Assembly: GCA_030055525.1 (NCBI GenBank)
Contig: JASFYJ010000006.1
Span: 1 to 64,000, forward strand
DNA from: Archaeoglobales archaeon
GTDB taxonomy: Archaea > Halobacteriota > Archaeoglobi > Archaeoglobales > Archaeoglobaceae
DNA: 64,000 nt
Reading direction: 5' to 3'
A program made the position numbers and the translations under genes. Shown piece after piece: positions 8,086-20,917 of the stretch (positions are counted from its first letter, which is position 1; each line of letters starts with the position of its first letter). The notes below the pieces were generated by a model that ran no database searches, had not been told where the DNA came from, and saw only the letters and a list, made by a program, of their open reading frames with translations.

Positions 8086-9075
8086 ATGAGGATAGTTCTG
8101 AAATCCGAGGAAGTTAGAAGAAGATTCGGAAGAATGTTTTCAAATAGTATATTAACGATTGTTGATGAAAAAAATGCTGTTCTTGAGTTGATAGAGGAAT
8201 GCACAGCCAAAGGACCAGTAGAATGGGACCTCTTAAACAGACTTAGAGCCGGAGGGGCTGCTTATGCTGGTTGGATTGAGGGAAAAACTCTCTTCCTAAG
8301 AGCGAAAATTGGAAAATTCGATGTAAATTTTGGTCCTGCAGACTTTCAACGGGGAGGACAGGCTCTGGAAAGTGTGGAGGTTACAGAAAAAGAAGTTACA
8401 ACTACTTGGATTGGAATTGCAGGCGCCGGTTTGGGTTTAGCAGCCTGCTTGTCTCAAGCTCCAGGTGTTCTCGAAGCAGAATATCCTTCAAAAGATGATC
8501 TCGAAAAAGTAGGAGGAAGTTTTCAAAATAGAGTAAAAATAAAAACACCTAAATACAAGAAACTTGTCTTAGGAATTGACAACACGGATGTTAAGATGAA
8601 AGGTGCTACTTGGGCTTCAGCTTTAAAAGTAGCTTTGGATACAAGTGAAAAGATGGGATTAAAACTTATAAGCCATAGAATATTTCAGTGTTATCCAGAG
8701 ATCGAATGGAAAACCACAAATAACGTCTCATCCTCGGTAGTCTTTGCATTGCCCTGGAATGTTAGCAGTGAAGAAGTTTTAAAAGCTTTTGTGGAGAGGA
8801 TTAGACCGTTATGCTATTCCAATGAAGCATGCTTGGTGGCTTACGAAGGCATCGAAGTCCCAAAAGAGTTGAAGGACTTTGGTCTGAGGGTTAAAAAAGA
8901 GATAGTTGGTTTGGAAGAGGCTTTGGAACTCGCTGAGAAATTTAAATTAGATGTTATACCTATTACTGGCAAAAAGGGAGCTATAGGTGCGCTTGCAGCT
9001 TTAGCGTTGTACGATGAGGGTATAAAGTATGCGGCATTCGATGATGACCCTGCCTTAAGGAGAGTGAAAACTTGA
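8086..9075 (+). CDS. Methanogenesis marker protein 11 (MMP11)-like protein
   Basis: A 329-residue protein. The start is put at ATG 8086 because a TATA-like AAATTTTATTA lies about 30 nt upstream, which suggests a leaderless transcript; a TTG at 8014 would add 24 residues. A GIDNTD motif sits at 163-168, followed by GATWASALKVALD. GID(D/N)TD is shared by MMP11 and by TiaS-like nucleotide-binding proteins. Other marks are FGPADFQRGGQALE, a Gly-rich GIAGAGLGLAACL stretch and a C-terminal GKKGAIGALAAL. MMP11 is one of the proteins whose distribution follows methyl-coenzyme M reductase; its biochemical function is unknown. It is coupled to the MMP8 gene by TTGA overlap, supporting a joint role with MMP8 and AtwA. 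Confidence 0.75.
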   Translation: MRIVLKSEEVRRRFGRMFSNSILTIVDEKNAVLELIEECTAKGPVEWDLLNRLRAGGAAYAGWIEGKTLFLRAKIGKFDVNFGPADFQRGGQALESVEVTEKEVTTTWIGIAGAGLGLAACLSQAPGVLEAEYPSKDDLEKVGGSFQNRVKIKTPKYKKLVLGIDNTDVKMKGATWASALKVALDTSEKMGLKLISHRIFQCYPEIEWKTTNNVSSSVVFALPWNVSSEEVLKAFVERIRPLCYSNEACLVAYEGIEVPKELKDFGLRVKKEIVGLEEALELAEKFKLDVIPITGKKGAIGALAALALYDEGIKYAAFDDDPALRRVKT

Positions 9076-9896
9076 GTGAACACATAATGGAGATGCTTGG
9101 AAGAGCGAGAGTTGTTGTTGAAGATGGTAAGGTTATCGATGCTTCAGAACCGATAATTAGCTACTGTCCCCTTTTTGAAAAACTTCATAATATAAAAAGA
9201 ATAACAAAAATAGAAGTTATAAAAAATGCTGAATACAGGATCAAAAATTTCGGATTGTTTACAAAGAACAGAATAGTTGAAGACGAAAGAATTTACGCAA
9301 CTTTTGGAGCTTCTGAAATACTTTCATGCTGTTTAAGGAAAAAAATTCTCGATGCTGTCGTGATTGCTTCAGATTGTGCAGGTACAGTTGTAACTTCAAA
9401 TCCAAAAATTGTTCAAGGTCTAGGAGGGAGACTTTCCGGTTTAATTAAGACTTCTCCAATAGAAGAAGTCATTGAAAGGATCGAGAGGGCTGGTGGATTT
9501 GTGATAGATAAGAAGTTTGCTTCTATAGATCAAGTTAAAGGTGTAGAAGTTGCAAGAAAGATGGGTTTTGAAAGGATAGGAGTAACACTACTAAATCCTG
9601 AAGATGCCAAAAGGTGTGATGCCACGCTTAAATTTGCTGTACACACTACAGGTGTAAACTGGAGTGCGGAAGATCTAAAAGAGTTCGATCTGGTAACGCT
9701 GTGTGCATCAAAAAGACTCCGAGAATTAAGCAAAGATCTGGCAAAAGCTCAGGCTGGAGAATCGATCCCAGTAGTTGCTATATCAAAAATTGGGAAAGAA
9801 GCTTTGTTAGAGAGAGCCAAAGAAATTGACAAAATTCTTATTTCGAGCACCAATTTACCTAAGTTGGGAAAAAATCAGCCAGAACCACTTGTCTAG
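9072..9896 (+). CDS. Methanogenesis marker protein 8 (MMP8, DUF2099)
   Basis: A 274-residue protein starting at TTG 9072 (SEHIMEMLGRARVVV), with AGGAGAG at 9058-9064 as ribosome-binding site. The in-frame ATG 9087 would remove the conserved start. Diagnostic segments: PIISYCPLFEKLHNIKRIT and FGASEILSCCLRKKILDAVV, followed by ASDCAGTVVTSNPKIVQGLG and a C-terminal GESIPVVAISKIGKEALLE. Several cysteines (30s, about 85-86, 101) could bind metal. MMP8 occurs with Mcr in methanogens and ANME archaea; the role is unknown but may concern Mcr assembly or modification. The gene follows MMP11 with 4-nt overlap and precedes AtwA by 9 nt. Confidence 0.8.
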   Translation: MSEHIMEMLGRARVVVEDGKVIDASEPIISYCPLFEKLHNIKRITKIEVIKNAEYRIKNFGLFTKNRIVEDERIYATFGASEILSCCLRKKILDAVVIASDCAGTVVTSNPKIVQGLGGRLSGLIKTSPIEEVIERIERAGGFVIDKKFASIDQVKGVEVARKMGFERIGVTLLNPEDAKRCDATLKFAVHTTGVNWSAEDLKEFDLVTLCASKRLRELSKDLAKAQAGESIPVVAISKIGKEALLERAKEIDKILISSTNLPKLGKNQPEPLV

Positions 9897-9905
9897 GTGA
9901 GAGGT

Positions 9906-11543
9906 ATGATAATAAGGGTGAATAACCTAGTAAAGTACTATCAACTGAGCAGTGGAAATAAAATAAAGGCATTAGATATAGAAAAACTTGAGATCGAGAA
10001 AGGAGAAGTTGTAGGCCTACTAGGAAAAAGTGGTAGCGGAAAAACTACACTACTCAGAATCCTGAGAGGTGTTGAAAGATTCGACGAGGGTACAATTTAT
10101 GTAGATGGAATAAAACTAACTCCCGAATCTGAACCCCCAGCTTTCAGAGAAGTTAAGATGCGTACAGCGATACATCTGCAAAGAAGCTTTGGATTGTGGT
10201 CTGAAAAAGTTGTAGAGAACGTAATAAGAGCTTTAAGCTTCGTAAGATATGGCGATGAAATTCTACCAGCTCAGGCTGAGGATTACGAGGAGATGAAGGA
10301 AGTAGCTATGGATCTGCTGAGGCTTGTAGGCTTGGAACACAAGGCTGAATGTTGGGCTGAGATTTTAAGTGGTGGCGAGAAACAAAGACTTATCCTTGCA
10401 AGACAGTTAGCAAAGAACCCATCGATCCTAATCCTAGACGAATTTGGAACTATGACATGCAACGAAACAAGAAAAAAATCCATAGAGCTTATAAAAAAGA
10501 TAAACAAAGAACTAGGAACAACGATCGTTTTCTCCTCACACATGCCTGAGGTTCATAAAGATCTAGCAGATAGAGTTGTACTACTGGAAAGGGGTCGTGT
10601 AATATCTGAAGGAGATGCTAATGAGATGGTAGCCAGATTTTTATCAGAACTTGAGCCACCTTTGCAGAGAAATCCGAAAATAGAGGATGAGATAGTCAGA
10701 CTTGAAAATGTTTATAAAAAATACTACGTTGTTCCGGGAGGAAAAACTCTAGAGATGAAAGATGTAAACATCTCGATTCGTAGAGGTGAAATCATTGGAG
10801 TAATTGGAAAGAGCGGTAGTGGAAAGACTGTGCTTACTCGTTTAATAGCTGGTTTAGAATTGCCAGATAGTGGAAAAGTCGTTCTAAAAATAGACAACGA
10901 GGTAGTAGACTTTAAAGAGTTTGGCAGGAAAAGCATAAATGTTAGAAAGAAGATAGGTATACTACATCAAGAGTTCTCCCTTCCGTTTTGGGCTAAAGTC
11001 AGCGAATTAATAGCTTACAGGATTAGAACGAAGAAAAATGAGAACGTCGAAAATGCTATAAAAATGGCAAAAGAGATGGGAATAGATGAAAAGATTTTTG
11101 ATGCAATCTACAGATTAACGGACTTACCAAAAGATGAGGCTGAGATGAGGCTTCAAAGGCTGGGATTATCGTATCAGATAATTAAAACCCTTTTTCCAGA
11201 GGGAGAGGAGGATCTAAATTCTATAATACCAATGCTCGAGCGTCTGAATTTATCTACCGATATCTTGGAGAGGTTAAGCCATGAACTATCTGGTGGAGAA
11301 GCCGTAAGACTTGGAATTGCTCTTGCTGCTATAACAAAGCCAGAACTGTTGATACTAGATGAACCGTTTGGAGATATAGATCCAGTTACGCTAAGAAAGG
11401 TTGTGAACGTTCTTAAAGAGATAAACATCAAAAACGGGACTACAATGATAATTGTAAGTCACCAAATAGATGTTTTAAAAGAACTTGCAGACAGATTCCT
11501 GCTTGTTGAAGATGGCAGAGTAAGCTTCTTAAGTAGCTTTTAA
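9906..11543 (+). CDS. atwA: AtwA, component A2 of the methyl-coenzyme M reductase activation system
   Basis: A 545-residue soluble protein with two ABC-type ATPase domains in tandem and no membrane segment. Walker A motifs are GKSGSGKTT near residue 40 and GKSGSGKTV near 301; signatures are LSGGEKQRL and LSGGEAVRL; Walker B are ILILDEFGT and LLILDEPFGD. The inserted helical stretch before the second signature and the overall length match component A2. A2 works with an Fe-S complex to reduce Ni in coenzyme F430 of Mcr to the active Ni(I) state at ATP cost. The start at ATG 9906 has GTGAGAGG in front. It is the third gene of the MMP11-MMP8-AtwA unit. Alternative reading: a generic double-NBD ATPase, less likely given the neighbours. 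Confidence 0.84.
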   Translation: MIIRVNNLVKYYQLSSGNKIKALDIEKLEIEKGEVVGLLGKSGSGKTTLLRILRGVERFDEGTIYVDGIKLTPESEPPAFREVKMRTAIHLQRSFGLWSEKVVENVIRALSFVRYGDEILPAQAEDYEEMKEVAMDLLRLVGLEHKAECWAEILSGGEKQRLILARQLAKNPSILILDEFGTMTCNETRKKSIELIKKINKELGTTIVFSSHMPEVHKDLADRVVLLERGRVISEGDANEMVARFLSELEPPLQRNPKIEDEIVRLENVYKKYYVVPGGKTLEMKDVNISIRRGEIIGVIGKSGSGKTVLTRLIAGLELPDSGKVVLKIDNEVVDFKEFGRKSINVRKKIGILHQEFSLPFWAKVSELIAYRIRTKKNENVENAIKMAKEMGIDEKIFDAIYRLTDLPKDEAEMRLQRLGLSYQIIKTLFPEGEEDLNSIIPMLERLNLSTDILERLSHELSGGEAVRLGIALAAITKPELLILDEPFGDIDPVTLRKVVNVLKEINIKNGTTMIIVSHQIDVLKELADRFLLVEDGRVSFLSSF

Positions 11544-11641
11544 TTTTTGCTAATTTTTATTTTACCGAACCTGAGACTCCACCGAAATTTCGATCCTTCA
11601 AGAATCATTCATTTGAATGTCTATAAAAAACTGTGGTCGAA

Positions 11642-11653
11642 AGTTTTTTTAAC
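11642..11653 (+). promoter_or_regulatory. Probable TATA box for the structured RNA
   Basis: AGTTTTTTTAAC lies about 25 nt before the first paired base of the structured RNA at 11675, as expected for an archaeal TATA element. Upstream, 11544-11620, is the post-atwA region, which contains T-rich runs (11546-11563) that could terminate the atwA transcript and no other readable feature. Confidence 0.5.
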
Positions 11654-11674
11654 CCTTTCAGACTCTCTTTTATA

Positions 11675-11806
11675 GGCTCGCGGGATTTAGCTTCGCTAGC
11701 TGTGGAGTTAAATAAGAACATGAAAAAGACACCAGGCAGGTTAGGAGGCTCTAAATGCAAAGGGGGACTCTTAATCTGCCGATTTGGACTTAAATCCCGT
11801 TGAGCT
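11675..11806 (+). ncRNA. Structured non-coding RNA or long 5' leader upstream of rpoH, class unknown
   Basis: About 132 nt with long-range pairing. The outer stem is 11676-11679 with 11802-11805 plus 11681-11689 with 11791-11799 (9 bp, GGGAUUUA/UAAAUCCC core), with a small bulge between the two helices. An inner stem pairs 11735-11747 with 11768-11780: 13 bp including G-U pairs, with a 20-nt loop containing AAGGGGG. A short hairpin (UAGC-UUC-GCUA) follows the 5' strand. An AT-rich TATA-like element ends 22 nt before the first base. It has no tRNA arms, no box C/D pair, and no clear ACA at the 3' end. It is either an independent small RNA or the folded leader of the rpoH operon, whose ribosome-binding site lies 14 nt beyond. 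Function not recognised. Confidence 0.55.
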
Positions 11807-11831
11807 TGGTTTAATAATTAGGAGGAGACGC

Positions 11832-12062
11832 ATGAAAATCCGACTCCAAGACCACATACTTGTCCCAAAACATGAGATTCTAAGTAAGGAGGAGGCTGAG
11901 GAGCTTTTAAAGATACTTGGTATTAGTAAAGAACAACTCCCAAAGATAAAAGCTAGCGATCCAATAGTTGTTGAGATTGGAGCTAAACCGGGGGATATTA
12001 TAAAAATAACGAGGAAAAGTCTTACGGCCGGAAAGAGTGTTTTTTACAGATTGGTTGTATGA
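11832..12062 (+). CDS. rpoH: DNA-directed RNA polymerase subunit H (Rpb5 C-terminal homologue)
   Basis: A 76-residue subunit of archaeal RNA polymerase. The start is ATG 11832 ([18 protein letters not shown]), with AGGAGGAG at 11820-11827 directly upstream; a longer in-frame ORF from 11784 would run through the structured RNA and is not supported. The typical HxLVPxH motif near the N-terminus and [19 protein letters not shown] are family marks. First gene of the classical archaeal operon rpoH-B''-B'-A'-A''. It assembles at the jaw of the polymerase near the downstream DNA. Confidence 0.95.
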   Translation: MKIRLQDHILVPKHEILSKEEAEELLKILGISKEQLPKIKASDPIVVEIGAKPGDIIKITRKSLTAGKSVFYRLVV

Positions 12063-12083
12063 AGATGTTTGTGAGGTGAGCAG

Positions 12084-13625
12084 ATGTTAGATACAAGAAC
12101 TTTGGCAAGAGCTTACTTTACCCACGATCGTCTCGTAAAGCATCAGATAGATTCCTTCAACAGATTTATAGATGAGGGACTTCAGAGGGTTATAGATGAG
12201 CAGAAAGTTATAGAGCTCGATATACCCAACGTCTACGTAGAACTTGGTAGAATTAAGGTTGGAAACCCAATAGTTAAAGAGGCTGAGGGTACTAAAATCC
12301 CTTTGCTTCCAGCAGATGCAAGATTGAGGAACTTAAATTACGCTGCTCCAATCTATCTGGAATGCACTGTCTATGATGAGGGAAAGCCACTCGAAGTTGA
12401 ATACGTCGAAATAGGTATGCTTCCTGTGATGGTTAAATCGAAGATCTGCAATCTTACACCCGAAAATATAGATAACGCTTTAAGAATTGCAAGAAAGATA
12501 GAAAATCCAGAAAAGTTTGATTATGAAGAAAAGCTTTGTATAGCTGGCGAAGATCCCTACGATCCTGGAGGTTACTTCATTATAAATGGCAGTGAGAGAG
12601 CTCTTGTTACCTTAGAAGATCTGGCTCCAAATAAAATTTTGTTAGAAAGAGAAGAGAAATATGGAGAGATGGTAGAGATAGCAAAATGCTTCAGCCAACG
12701 CTCGGGATACAGGGCCCTAATCGTAGTTGAAAGAGGCAAGAACAACATACTTGAAGTGACGTTTCCGCAACTTCCAAAGCCTATAAAATTTGTAAACATG
12801 ATGAAAGCTCTTGGAGTTGAAACCGACCAAGAGATAATCGAGATGGTTAGCAACAATCCGGAAATAATTAAGTATATGCTTCAGAACCTTGAAGAATCGG
12901 ATGTTGATAATGCTGAAGATGCGATTGAATATATAGGTAGAAGGGTTGCTCCAGGACAAAGTAAAGAGTATAGAATCCAGAGAGCCGAACAGGTAATAGA
13001 CCAATACTTTTTACCACACCTTGGAACCGAAAAAGAAGCTAGGAGAGCTAAAGCCTTCTTCTTAGCGAGGATGGCGGAACTCATCTTTGAGCTATACCTA
13101 GGAATGCGCAGAGAGGATGACAAAGATCACTACGCAAACAAGAGACTTAAGCTTGCTGGGGATCTGATGGAGGAGATATTTAGAGTTGCATTTCTTAGAC
13201 TTGTAAAGGATGTAAAATACCAACTCGAAAGAGCTAAAGTTAGAGGCAGGCCCATGAAGATGAGTACGGCTGTTAGAAGTGATGTTTTAACAGACAGATT
13301 GATGCATCCCATGGCTACTGGGAACTGGGTTGGAGGAAGAACTGGAGTTTCGCAGCTTATAGATAGACACAACTATATCTCACTGATTTCTCATCTTAGA
13401 AGGGTTGTTTCACCCCTTTCCAGATCTCAGCCGCATTTTGAGGCGAGAGATTTGCATCCTACTCAGTGGGGAAGAGTTTGCCCTTCAGAAACACCTGAAG
13501 GTCCAAACTGTGGATTGGTTAAGAACTTTGCAGAATATGCGGAAGTTAGTGTGGGTACGAATGAAGAGGAAATCAAAAAACTGCTTTTAACATCTCTGGG
13601 TGTTGAGCCAATAAGAGGTGCTTAG
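12084..13625 (+). CDS. rpoB2: RNA polymerase subunit B'' (N-terminal half of Rpb2/beta)
   Basis: A 513-residue protein holding the N-terminal portion of the beta-like subunit, including protrusion, lobe and the start of the fork. The split into B'' and B' is typical of many Euryarchaeota. Family marks: [17 protein letters not shown], the [10 protein letters not shown] region, and near the C-terminus [20 protein letters not shown] followed by [11 protein letters not shown], part of the catalytic fork loop. It is separated from rpoH by 21 nt with GTGAGG upstream, and is followed after 2 nt by rpoB1, so both halves are translated from one message. Confidence 0.97.
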   Translation: MLDTRTLARAYFTHDRLVKHQIDSFNRFIDEGLQRVIDEQKVIELDIPNVYVELGRIKVGNPIVKEAEGTKIPLLPADARLRNLNYAAPIYLECTVYDEGKPLEVEYVEIGMLPVMVKSKICNLTPENIDNALRIARKIENPEKFDYEEKLCIAGEDPYDPGGYFIINGSERALVTLEDLAPNKILLEREEKYGEMVEIAKCFSQRSGYRALIVVERGKNNILEVTFPQLPKPIKFVNMMKALGVETDQEIIEMVSNNPEIIKYMLQNLEESDVDNAEDAIEYIGRRVAPGQSKEYRIQRAEQVIDQYFLPHLGTEKEARRAKAFFLARMAELIFELYLGMRREDDKDHYANKRLKLAGDLMEEIFRVAFLRLVKDVKYQLERAKVRGRPMKMSTAVRSDVLTDRLMHPMATGNWVGGRTGVSQLIDRHNYISLISHLRRVVSPLSRSQPHFEARDLHPTQWGRVCPSETPEGPNCGLVKNFAEYAEVSVGTNEEEIKKLLLTSLGVEPIRGA

Positions 13626-13627
13626 CT

Positions 13628-15442
13628 ATGAGAAAATGTAGAGTTTATGTAAATGGTGCGCTTATAGGTTTTCATGATAACGGTGCTGAACTTGCAAGAA
13701 AGATTAGAGAGTTAAGGAGGAAGGGGAAAATATCTAATCAAGTTAATGTGGCCTTTTACGAAGATTCTAACGAAGTGCGAATAAATACAGATGCAGGCAG
13801 AGCAAGAAGACCGTTAATAATTGTAAAAGATGGTAAACCTCTTGTTACGGAAAAAGATATAGAAAAACTCAAGAATGGGGAGATTACTTTCGAAGACCTC
13901 GTCAAGCAGGGCAAGGTAGAGTACATCGATCCTGAAGAAGAAGAAAACGCTTACATCGCTGTTTATGAACACGAAATCACACCTGAACATACCCACCTCG
14001 AACTGGATCCCTCGCTTATAGTCGGAATCTGCACAGGTAGTATCCCATATGCCGAATACAACGCATCACCACGCAACACGATGGGAGCTGCGATGATAAA
14101 GCAAAGCTTGGGATTGCCCTACTCAAATATAAATTGGAGAACAGACACAAGAGGTCACCTTCTGCAACATCCCCAAATTCCAATCGTTACAACCGACACT
14201 CAGCACGTAATAAAATTCGACATGAGACCTGCAGGACAGAACTTTGTAGTTGCAGTACTAAGCTACGAGGGTTACAACATCGAAGACGCAATAATTTTCA
14301 ACAAGGGAAGCATAGACCGAGGTTTGGGTAGATCTTTCTTCTTTAGAACTTACGAAACCGAAGAGATAAGATATCCTGGTGGACAGGAGGATAAATTTGA
14401 GATACCTGGAGCTGATGTTTCCGGATTTAGAGGTAGCGAAGCTTACAAGCAACTCGATGAGGATGGTTTGATATTTCCAGAGACCGAAGTTGGGCCAGAC
14501 GATGTGCTTATTGGAAAAACTTCTCCACCAAGATTTCTGGAAGAGCCGACCGAACTTGGAATATCTCCACAAAAGAGAAGAGAGACGTCAGTTACTATGA
14601 GAAGTAATGAAAAAGGCATCGTTGATGCCGTTTTTCTGATGCAATCAGAAAGTGGAATGAAACTTGCAAAGGTGAGGGTAAGAGATCTGAGGATACCTGA
14701 GCTCGGGGATAAATTTGCATCCCGTCATGGGCAGAAGGGGGTTGTTGGGCTTATAGTTCCAGAGGAGGATATGCCCTTCACCGAATCAGGAATAGTTCCA
14801 GACATGATACTGAACCCGCATGCAATTCCGTCCCGTATGACCGTTGGACATATACTAGAGATGATCGGAGGAAAAGTAGGTTGCTTGGAAGGAAGAAGAG
14901 TAGATGGAACAATATTCCATGGTGAGAAAGAAGATGATTTAAGAGCCATACTAAAAGCCTACGGTTTCAGCCACACAGGTAAAGAAGTGATGTACGATGG
15001 TATATCTGGAAAGAAGATGGTAGTAGACATATTTGTGGGCGTAATTTATTATCAGAAGCTCTACCACATGGTCTCAAGCAAGCTACATTCAAGAAGTAGA
15101 GGACCCGTGCAGATTCTTACAAGGCAGCCTACAGAGGGTAGATCGAGAAAGGGAGGTCTTAGATTTGGAGAAATGGAAAGAGACGTTTTGATAGGTCATG
15201 GCGCCGCGTTACTTCTGAAAGACAGATTACTTGAAGAATCAGACAAAGTTGAAATATGGGTCTGCGGTAATTGCGGACATATTGCGACCTATGACTACAG
15301 AAGAAACACCGCCTACTGCAATGTATGCAACGATGACAGCAACATCCACAGAGTAGAGATGAGCTACGCCTTCAAGCTTCTTCTTGATGAACTGAAGTCT
15401 ATGATGATCGCTCCAAGAATAATTTTAGGAGACAAGGCCTGA
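13628..15442 (+). CDS. rpoB1: RNA polymerase subunit B' (C-terminal half of Rpb2/beta)
   Basis: A 604-residue C-terminal half of the beta-like subunit. Conserved segments: [16 protein letters not shown], the active-site lysine region [31 protein letters not shown] and [21 protein letters not shown] zinc ribbon near the C-terminus has four cysteines (CGNCGH...YCNVC). These contribute to the catalytic centre and the RNA/DNA hybrid channel. It begins 2 nt after rpoB2 and ends 10 nt before rpoA1. No unusual insertion seen. Confidence 0.97.
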   Translation: MRKCRVYVNGALIGFHDNGAELARKIRELRRKGKISNQVNVAFYEDSNEVRINTDAGRARRPLIIVKDGKPLVTEKDIEKLKNGEITFEDLVKQGKVEYIDPEEEENAYIAVYEHEITPEHTHLELDPSLIVGICTGSIPYAEYNASPRNTMGAAMIKQSLGLPYSNINWRTDTRGHLLQHPQIPIVTTDTQHVIKFDMRPAGQNFVVAVLSYEGYNIEDAIIFNKGSIDRGLGRSFFFRTYETEEIRYPGGQEDKFEIPGADVSGFRGSEAYKQLDEDGLIFPETEVGPDDVLIGKTSPPRFLEEPTELGISPQKRRETSVTMRSNEKGIVDAVFLMQSESGMKLAKVRVRDLRIPELGDKFASRHGQKGVVGLIVPEEDMPFTESGIVPDMILNPHAIPSRMTVGHILEMIGGKVGCLEGRRVDGTIFHGEKEDDLRAILKAYGFSHTGKEVMYDGISGKKMVVDIFVGVIYYQKLYHMVSSKLHSRSRGPVQILTRQPTEGRSRKGGLRFGEMERDVLIGHGAALLLKDRLLEESDKVEIWVCGNCGHIATYDYRRNTAYCNVCNDDSNIHRVEMSYAFKLLLDELKSMMIAPRIILGDKA

Positions 15443-15452
15443 GGTGTAATTT

Positions 15453-19454
<4,002 letters not shown>

Positions 19455-19460
19455 TCTAAT

Positions 19461-19880
19461 ATGTCATTGAAGCTTTCGGATGAAAGTATAAGGTATCTTA
19501 CTCTTTTTGAAAACTTAACTGGAGCGAGCGTCAAAGACTGTCTTATTTTCGATGAAAAGGTGATCTTCGTTGTCAGAAAGGGAGACATGGGAGTAGCTAT
19601 AGGCAAGGGAGGCATAAACGTAGAAAAAGCAAAGGAATTAATTGGTAAAAAAATTGAGATCATAGAGCATTCAGATGATCCTGCAGAATTCATAGCCAAC
19701 ATTTTTAAACCGATAAGTGTAAAGGTCAAGATAATGGAAAAAGATGGAAAGAACGTTGCACAGATAAGCGTTAGTCCAGATTTAAAAGGGATAGTAATAG
19801 GAAAGGGTGGCAAAAACATTAATAAAGCCAAGGAGTTAGCAAGAAGACATCATGGTATTGAGGATATAATAGTGAAGTAA
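19461..19880 (+). CDS. nusA: NusA-like KH-domain transcription factor
   Basis: A 139-residue archaeal NusA homologue made only of two KH domains. The KH GxxG loops are visible as GVAIGKGGINVEKA and GIVIGKGGKNINKAKELA. Bacterial NusA has an extra N-terminal domain and an S1 domain that are missing here, as is normal in archaea. It binds RNA and is thought to act in transcription elongation or termination, or in ribosome assembly. It lies between rpl30e and rps12 in the conserved order. Confidence 0.93.
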   Translation: MSLKLSDESIRYLTLFENLTGASVKDCLIFDEKVIFVVRKGDMGVAIGKGGINVEKAKELIGKKIEIIEHSDDPAEFIANIFKPISVKVKIMEKDGKNVAQISVSPDLKGIVIGKGGKNINKAKELARRHHGIEDIIVK

Positions 19881-19894
19881 TGAGGTGAGATAAA

Positions 19895-20323
19895 ATGGGA
19901 AATGGCTTATTTGCAGCTCGCAAGCTCATTGAGAACAGAAAAAAATTTAGATGGAGCTATAAAAAGTTTGTAAGGAGAGCATTAGGTATAGCAAAGACAG
20001 CAGACCCTCTTGAAGGAGCGCCAATGGCGAGAGGTATCGTACTTGAGAAGATAGGAGTTGAAGCGAGACAACCGAATTCAGCTATAAGAAAAGCCGTTAG
20101 GGTTCAGCTTATAAAGAATGGTAGACAGATTACCGCATTCTGTCCAGGAGATGGAGCAATAAATTACATCGACGAGCACGATGAAGTTATTGTTGAGAAG
20201 ATCGGAGGAAGAATGGGTAGATCAATGGGAGATATACCTGGAATAAGATACAAAGTCGTTATGGTAAACGACACCAGCTTAAGAGAACTCGTAAGGGGTA
20301 GGAAAGAGAAGAAGATGAGGTGA
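19895..20323 (+). CDS. rps12: Ribosomal protein S12 (S23e)
   Basis: A 142-residue small-subunit protein with the decoding-centre segment [19 protein letters not shown] and the end [20 protein letters not shown]. Length and layout are those of archaeal/eukaryotic uS12. GAGGTGAG precedes the ATG. First of the streptomycin-type block rps12-rps7-EF2. Confidence 0.97.
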   Translation: MGNGLFAARKLIENRKKFRWSYKKFVRRALGIAKTADPLEGAPMARGIVLEKIGVEARQPNSAIRKAVRVQLIKNGRQITAFCPGDGAINYIDEHDEVIVEKIGGRMGRSMGDIPGIRYKVVMVNDTSLRELVRGRKEKKMR

Positions 20324-20327
20324 AGTT

Positions 20328-20912
20328 ATGAAATATGGATTCACAAAGGAAGATCTACTAGTTTTCGGGAAGTACGATGTCGAAAAAGTCGAGATTAAAG
20401 ATCCTGCATTGGTAAAGTACATCAGTCTAAAGCCTACCTATGTTCTTCACACTCATGGTAGACATGCTAATGAGCCATTTGCCAAACAAAACGTTTTCAT
20501 AATCGAAAGATTGATAAATAAGGTTATGAGAAAGGAGAAGAACACGGGAAAGAAGCACTTAGCTTACAACATAGTTAGAGAGGCTTTTGAGATAATCGAA
20601 AAGAAGACTAAGAAGAATCCTGTTCAAGTTCTCGTTGATGCAATTGTCAATGCTGGGCCAAGAGAAGAAGTTGTAAGACTTAAATATGGCGGTATTGCCG
20701 TACCAAAAGCTGTAGATACCTCCAGCCTTCGCAGAGTAGATGTAGCTTTGAGGAATATTGCCGAAGGTGCAAGATTGGCAGCATTTAAATCTCCAAAAAG
20801 CATAGCTGAATGTCTGGCCGACGAGATAATTGCAGCAGCTAACAATGATCCAAAGAGCTATGCAGTTGCAAAGAAGGAAGAAGTGGAGAGACTTGCTAAA
20901 TCAGCGAGGTGA
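20328..20912 (+). CDS. rps7: Ribosomal protein S7
   Basis: A 194-residue small-subunit protein uS7 of archaeal length. Conserved motifs: [40 protein letters not shown] and the C-terminal [18 protein letters not shown]. It binds the head of 16S rRNA near the E site. It starts 4 nt after rps12; the elongation factor follows after 5 nt. Confidence 0.97.
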   Translation: MKYGFTKEDLLVFGKYDVEKVEIKDPALVKYISLKPTYVLHTHGRHANEPFAKQNVFIIERLINKVMRKEKNTGKKHLAYNIVREAFEIIEKKTKKNPVQVLVDAIVNAGPREEVVRLKYGGIAVPKAVDTSSLRRVDVALRNIAEGARLAAFKSPKSIAECLADEIIAAANNDPKSYAVAKKEEVERLAKSAR

Positions 20913-20917
20913 ACTTG

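Noticed and set aside
11675-11806. tRNA gene or intron-containing tRNA
   Set aside because: There is no T-loop GTTCRA, no 7-bp acceptor stem and no anticodon arm; the outer stem is longer than an acceptor.
11675-11806. H/ACA or C/D guide RNA
   Set aside because: No ACA follows the 3' strand of the outer stem at the usual spacing, and no C/D box pair is visible. The fold was judged by eye, so this is not final.
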